DNA of 64,000 nt, from contig CAYGZQ010000004.1 in NCBI GenBank assembly GCA_964354375.1, forward strand, positions 26,574 through 90,573, written 5' to 3'. Shown here piece after piece: positions 59,971 to 64,000 of the stretch; positions within the stretch are counted from its first letter, which is position 1; every line of letters begins with the position of its first letter. The position numbers and the translations under genes are program-made. The stretch is from CAYGZQ01 sp964354375 [NCBI: uncultured Planctomycetota bacterium] (GTDB lineage Bacteria; JAJVIF01; JAPKYR01). Below the pieces are notes generated by a model that saw nothing but the letters and a program-made list of their open reading frames with translations, was not told the DNA's origin and ran no database searches.

Positions 59971-61527
59971 GTGCTTTCCAGCGCAAGACAGCTCATCCGA
60001 CCGAGGCCGGTTGACCCGTCAACGGCTGCAATCGTATGCCTTGCAGGTATCCTGGCCGTCATTCTTCTGGTCGGAGCTCAGTACGCAAACCTGGTCGCGA
60101 GAGCCCTTCCCGCGATCGCCTTCGCCTTATGCCTGAGCGTCCTGCTGGTTCCCCAGCGGAGCTTCACGAACCTGCTGGTGCTGGCGACTGCGCTGAGCCT
60201 GCCGTTCGCCCATTTCGCCGTCTTCGTCGTCGGCGGCGAGGGCGTTCAGTGGGCGCACCTGCTGGGCTTGCTCCTGATAATCCATTTCGCGGCTCAGTTC
60301 CTGATGGGGAAACCCTTCCGCGTCGCCCCGGCCGCCCCCTGGGTACTGGCGATTGTGCTCACCTCGGCTCTGTCAGCGCTCGCGATCCTCGGGCAGTCCG
60401 ACGAGCATGTCGCAGAGTTCTGGAAATCGGCTGTTCAGCTCGCATTCGGTGTGCTCCTGTTCTTCGCCGTAACCCAGGTCAGGTTAAAGGAAAGGCTGAT
60501 TCTGGTCGTGCTCAAGTCGATGATTCTTCTGAGCGCCGCGGTTGCTCTGTTCGGAATCTACCAGCTTCCGGCGAGGTTTCTCGGATGGCCCGGAGGAGTC
60601 CTTCGGCTCACCAATCCATCCCTTTCCGGCCAGATGCAGGTCGTATTCGTGATTCAGTACCTCATCCGGGCGGCATCGATATTTTCGGAGCCGAGCTACC
60701 TCGGGCGTTATCTTGTCGGGATGCTTGCACTGAGCCTGACCGCGGCTCTGCACTCTCCCAGGCTGTTCGGTCGTCCATTCTTCCTCTACCTGGTGATTAT
60801 CGTCCAGATCTGCGCGCTGGCCATGACATCGTCCATGGGCGCTTACTATATGCTGGCAATGCTGCTCGTGTTGATGTTCTATTTCGAGCGAGGAAGGCAA
60901 AGGCGGGCGCTCGGGAACGCCCTCTTCGCTATCGCCATCGTCGGCGCCTTCGCATTGGCAATCGCCCAGAACATCTCCTCATTCCCGATCGCCCAGTACC
61001 TTTCCGATCGCCTGTTCGGGATTTACATGTACGTCATTACCGGCGGCGACACATCATACCTCGTCACCAGCGAGAGCATTTTCATGCGTGTCGACACCGC
61101 CAAGATCGCCCTCGATGTCTGGCGCGATCATCCCATCCTCGGCGTCGGACTTGGCTCATACACTCTGACTTCACTCCAGTACGGCAACTACAACCTGTTT
61201 GGATTCGCGGCGAACGTGCTGGTGAACGCTCTCGCGGAAACGGGGATCATCGGGTTCATAGCGCTCGTCGGCCTGTCGGTATCGAGCCTTACGAGTCTCT
61301 GGCGGGTATTCCGCTCGCGAGGGGGTCGCGGGTCTGTTGAGACAAACGAAACCCTGCGCCTTGTGGCTCGCATGGCGTTCTATCTTATGTTCGTTGAAGT
61401 TCTCTACTTTCACATTATGGGGGCTTTCTACTGGCCGAGCCTGTGGTTTTACCTCGGTCTCGGCGGAATGATCGCCCTGATGGCGAGAAATGAAAAGACC
61501 TCGACTGAGGGCGTGAGGCAACCCTAG
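59971..61527 (+). CDS. O-antigen ligase/polymerase-like membrane protein
   Basis: This encodes 518 residues from GTG 59,971. About 12 hydrophobic helices flank a periplasmic loop near residues 340-400 (D-R-L-F-G-I-Y-M-Y-V, D-H-P-I-L-G-V-G-L-G-S-Y), matching the Wzy_C block with its G-x-G-x-G. It is a second, distinct member of the family found at 44,970. It lies two bases before the first of two GT4 genes, so it belongs to another polysaccharide pathway. Confidence 0.85.
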   Translation: MLSSARQLIRPRPVDPSTAAIVCLAGILAVILLVGAQYANLVARALPAIAFALCLSVLLVPQRSFTNLLVLATALSLPFAHFAVFVVGGEGVQWAHLLGLLLIIHFAAQFLMGKPFRVAPAAPWVLAIVLTSALSALAILGQSDEHVAEFWKSAVQLAFGVLLFFAVTQVRLKERLILVVLKSMILLSAAVALFGIYQLPARFLGWPGGVLRLTNPSLSGQMQVVFVIQYLIRAASIFSEPSYLGRYLVGMLALSLTAALHSPRLFGRPFFLYLVIIVQICALAMTSSMGAYYMLAMLLVLMFYFERGRQRRALGNALFAIAIVGAFALAIAQNISSFPIAQYLSDRLFGIYMYVITGGDTSYLVTSESIFMRVDTAKIALDVWRDHPILGVGLGSYTLTSLQYGNYNLFGFAANVLVNALAETGIIGFIALVGLSVSSLTSLWRVFRSRGGRGSVETNETLRLVARMAFYLMFVEVLYFHIMGAFYWPSLWFYLGLGGMIALMARNEKTSTEGVRQP

Positions 61528-61529
61528 CC

Positions 61530-62750
61530 ATGCGTATCCTGTGGCTCCTGCCAGTCCTGCCATATCCGCCCGACACCGGCGGCAAACAGGACCCATTCCA
61601 CATGATCTCGATTCTCAGCAGCCTCGGAGATCAGATAACCGCTGCACCGGTATATCGCCAGGACAAGCCCCCGGACGTCCCGGCCGAGTTCGCCGCGCTC
61701 GTGAACGACACCGTCTTCATGCCGGGGAATCCCAAATCGACATACTCAAGACTCTTCGAGAGTCTTTCCGATACGGTCCCGTTCAAGTTCAGGCAGTACT
61801 ACTCGGAAAGCGCGGTCGCAATCGTCCGCGACCTTCTCACAAGGACTCCACCTTACGATGTTGTCATCGTCGACCATCTCCATCTCGCTCCCGTAGCTCT
61901 CGAAAGCCGGAAGCTGATGCTCGACTCCGGCGTGACACCGCCGCTTTTCGTGCTCAGAACGCCGAATGTCGAATCGATCATTGTCGAGAAATACGCGCAT
62001 CGAATCGACAACCCCCTGGTCAAAACCTTCGCAGGTCGCGAAGCGGTGAAGATGAAAGCTTACGAGGCCGAAGTGCTGGGCAGATTCGATCTGGTGGCGG
62101 CCATCAGCCGGGTCGACGCCGGTGTTCTCAAAACGATGTCAAAGGAGCCCGACCGCATCATTCACGTCACCGCCGGAGTGGATGTCGAAAACATCCGACC
62201 GAGCGACGAGGAGCCGAAACGGGGCGAGGTTGTCTTTGTCGCGTCCTTCGACTGGCACCCGAATGTCGACGGAGCCCTTTGGATGATCGAGAAGGTCTGG
62301 CCCAGGATGCTCGAACGCTTCCCCGGCGCCCACCTCAGCCTTGTGGGGCGGAACCCGCCCCCGTACCTGAAAAAGGCCGAGCAGGAGAGCATCGCAGTCA
62401 CCGGACGGGTTGAGTCGGTCGGGGATTACATCCGAAACGCATCCGCGGCGGCTGTGCCTCTGTGGATCGGGAGCGGCATGCGCCTCAAAATCCTCGAGGC
62501 GTTCGCGTACGGCAAACCGGTCGTCTCCACGTCGCTGGGCGCAGAGGGTATCGAGGCTGCCGACGGCGAGCACATCCTCATAAGGGACGATCCTGCCGAA
62601 TTCGCTGACGCGCTCGTTGGAGTTTTGAGCGACCCATCCCTGCAACGAACTCTGGGACATAATGCGCGTGCGCTCGTCGAACAAAAATACTCCTGGTCGA
62701 AAGTGACCCGGGATCTCCGGGAAGCCATCGAACAGAAACTGACCCGATAG
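61530..62750 (+). CDS. GT4-type glycosyltransferase
   Basis: This encodes 406 residues with a GT-B fold. It opens M-R-I-L-W-L-L-P-V-L-P-Y-P-P and has a Rossmann half with D-V-V-I-V-D-H-L-H. The donor half has V-F-V-A-S-F-D-W-H-P-N-V-D-G, L-V-G-R-N-P-P, W-I-G-S-G-M-R-L-K-I-L-E-A-F-A-Y-G-K-P-V (the E-x7-E-like loop) and G-A-E-G-I-E. It is similar in plan to the next gene. It adds a sugar to a lipid-linked intermediate or lipid A core. Confidence 0.9.
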   Translation: MRILWLLPVLPYPPDTGGKQDPFHMISILSSLGDQITAAPVYRQDKPPDVPAEFAALVNDTVFMPGNPKSTYSRLFESLSDTVPFKFRQYYSESAVAIVRDLLTRTPPYDVVIVDHLHLAPVALESRKLMLDSGVTPPLFVLRTPNVESIIVEKYAHRIDNPLVKTFAGREAVKMKAYEAEVLGRFDLVAAISRVDAGVLKTMSKEPDRIIHVTAGVDVENIRPSDEEPKRGEVVFVASFDWHPNVDGALWMIEKVWPRMLERFPGAHLSLVGRNPPPYLKKAEQESIAVTGRVESVGDYIRNASAAAVPLWIGSGMRLKILEAFAYGKPVVSTSLGAEGIEAADGEHILIRDDPAEFADALVGVLSDPSLQRTLGHNARALVEQKYSWSKVTRDLREAIEQKLTR

Positions 62751-62771
62751 CATCGGGAAAAACGGCCTCTC

Positions 62772-63971
62772 ATGCGAATCCTCGTTGTCACACCGCGATT
62801 CCCGCTACCGACAATCAAGGGCGACAAGCTCCGATCCTGGCAGATGATCCGCACTCTCGCCGCGGCGCATGAGGTCACGCTGCTCAGCTATGTGGGCTCG
62901 AAGGAAGAACTCAGGCTGATCGGAGAAGTGGAAGAAATCTGCCGTGTAGAGACGGTACCTTTCAACACGGCATTCAGAGGCTTTGAGCTTCTTAAGAGCA
63001 TCGGCGGCTCCAAGCCCTATCAGGTCCATCTCTACGATTCACCGCAGATGAGAAGGCGGGTCGAGAACCTTATCGCCGGTAGCGACATTGTCCACCTGAG
63101 CACACTTCGCGTGGCAGGAAATCTCCCGCTCCATCTCGGCCCGAAGCTCGTGGTCGATTTCACCGATGCATTTTCGCTGAATTTCAAACGCAGGGCCGAA
63201 AGCTCAGGTTTCCTTCTCAGAGGTCTGCTCAGGGAGGAGCTCCGGCGGCTTGTCAGCTTTGAATCGGACCTCGTCGAGCGCTCTGACCTTGCGATGGCGG
63301 TCGGATCGGTCGACGCCCTCGCTCTCGGCGAGAAAGTGAAAGTCGTTCCGAACAGCGTCGACCTCGAGACTTTTCATCCCCCGGGAAAAGACTTTCCACG
63401 CAACGACATCATATTCACCGGCAACCTGAATTACACGCCGAATGTCGCCGCTGCGATCTACATGGCGACGGAGATTCTGCCGCTCGTACTGAGAGAATGC
63501 CCGAGTGCGAAGCTGAGGCTGGTCGGGGCGAATCCATCGCAGAAGGTGCGCGCCCTTGCGTCCCGGAATGTAATAGTGACCGGCTATGTGCCGAGCATCG
63601 CGGATGAACTGAGAAAAGCCCGCGTTGCGGTGGCGCCGTTAGTGGGCGGTGCCGGTCTCCAGAACAAGATTCTCGAAGCGATGGCGTGCGCAACCCCGGT
63701 GGTGTCCACGAGCATTGCCAACGCCGGGATCATGGCCCGGGCCGACAAAGAGATTCTGGTCGCGGACGACCCTGAGAATTTCGCGGCGAGCGTTGTCGTC
63801 CTGCTGAAAGACGGTGACAAGGCCGCTGAAATCGGGCACAATGGTCGGGCATTTGTGATGGAGAATTTCAGCCGGGACCGAATCGGCAGAATGGTCCTGG
63901 ACCTTTATTCACGTCTAGACGCGAGCACTGATACCCCCCCTGGGGTCCCCCCCAAGGGGGGGACGGCTTAG
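62772..63971 (+). CDS. GT4-type glycosyltransferase with repeat-encoded tail
   Basis: This encodes 399 residues and is paralogous to the preceding gene: it opens M-R-I-L-V-V-T-P-R-F-P-L-P and has I-F-T-G-N-L-N-Y-T-P-N-V-A, L-V-G-A-N-P-S, and Q-N-K-I-L-E-A-M-A-C-A-T-P-V. The last dozen residues (T-P-P-G-V-P-P-K-G-G-T-A) are encoded by a C-rich/G-rich dispersed repeat that also supplies the stop, so the native C-terminus probably ended earlier and the repeat inserted into it. Confidence 0.9.
   Translation: MRILVVTPRFPLPTIKGDKLRSWQMIRTLAAAHEVTLLSYVGSKEELRLIGEVEEICRVETVPFNTAFRGFELLKSIGGSKPYQVHLYDSPQMRRRVENLIAGSDIVHLSTLRVAGNLPLHLGPKLVVDFTDAFSLNFKRRAESSGFLLRGLLREELRRLVSFESDLVERSDLAMAVGSVDALALGEKVKVVPNSVDLETFHPPGKDFPRNDIIFTGNLNYTPNVAAAIYMATEILPLVLRECPSAKLRLVGANPSQKVRALASRNVIVTGYVPSIADELRKARVAVAPLVGGAGLQNKILEAMACATPVVSTSIANAGIMARADKEILVADDPENFAASVVVLLKDGDKAAEIGHNGRAFVMENFSRDRIGRMVLDLYSRLDASTDTPPGVPPKGGTA
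63930..63964. repeat. C-rich/G-rich repeat at the end of the GT4 gene
   Basis: The 9-bp hairpin gtccccccc-aa-gggggggac (63,945-63,964) follows gatacccccc. The same element lies at 32,258-32,385 and a variant at 1543-1564. Confidence 0.85.
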
Positions 63972-64000
63972 GCTGGACGCCCCATGAACAAGGACTGCGA

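Noticed and set aside
60036-61340. Plus-strand 434-residue ORF in another frame of the O-antigen ligase
   Set aside because: The Arg-rich translation lacks the expected hydrophobic helices. The other frame encodes the ligase.
63984-64000. ATG at 63,984 as the start of a next gene
   Set aside because: Only six codons are visible before the window ends, with no SD, so nothing can be supported.

Overview
The window is about 60% GC and densely coded. It comes from a diderm (Gram-negative type) bacterium, because it carries lpxC for lipid A synthesis, many lipoproteins with lipobox-like signals, an outer-membrane-like beta protein, and several Wzx/Wzy/Wzz-type surface-polysaccharide genes. The mixture (a SpoIVB-like S55 peptidase, a seven-bladed SBBP propeller lipoprotein, fibronectin and Ig-like lipoproteins, giant GT-C membrane proteins, REP-like palindromes) resembles poorly cultivated bacterial phyla rather than a model lineage. 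I cannot name the phylum from sequence alone.

Layout. 1-152 holds tandem 65-bp repeats. 0.16-4.5 kb (minus) carries a protein with a possible PLD-like and EVE/PUA-like architecture, a small zinc ribbon, a redox-dead thioredoxin-like exported protein, a beta-barrel-like protein and an Ig-like lipoprotein. 4.7-7.0 kb is purC-purF. 7.2-14.1 kb has a sulfatase-type lipoprotein and two tandem paralogous GT-C membrane proteins. 14.1-19.2 kb has an rRNA uracil methyltransferase (minus), then a Wzz-like protein coupled to a tandem UspA protein and a lipoprotein. 19.3-23.4 kb is one large Ig plus propeller lipoprotein (minus). 23.7-25.8 kb is an EF-G paralogue. 26.1-30.1 kb is an S55-peptidase protein, a lipoprotein hydrolase and lpxC. 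30.1-32.6 kb is an accessory island: a RAYT (REP-associated tyrosine transposase) framed by perfect 45-bp inverted hairpin repeats, a lower-GC leucine-rich-repeat protein, and a MITE-like palindrome.

47.9 to 32.6 kb is one long leftward transcription unit starting at a perfect-consensus TTGACA-N17-TATAAT promoter. Its order is Wzz, O-antigen polymerase/ligase, flippase, phosphodiesterase, GT2, GT4, GH42-like membrane protein, argS, and two exported proteins sharing a repeated beta domain. Most junctions overlap by 2-4 bases or are separated by 2-6 bases. This is a surface-polysaccharide assembly operon with an unexpected housekeeping tRNA synthetase embedded in it.

48.2-64.0 kb carries an FN3 lipoprotein, a membrane protein, pepA, an isochorismatase-type hydrolase with a small unknown protein (minus), rpsB-tsf, a small cysteine-rich protein (minus), mutS, and a second polysaccharide cluster (SGNH-like protein, O-antigen ligase, two GT4 enzymes) running off the right edge.

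The most distinctive features are not single genes. They are (i) at least seven families of palindromic repeats, several of which supply the stop codons of genes; (ii) a RAYT with its own perfectly paired REP hairpins and the decayed tail of a second copy; (iii) genes whose ATG lies 7-8 bases after the -10 box, suggesting leaderless mRNAs (mutS and the SGNH protein); and (iv) hairpins at the very start of several mRNA leaders.
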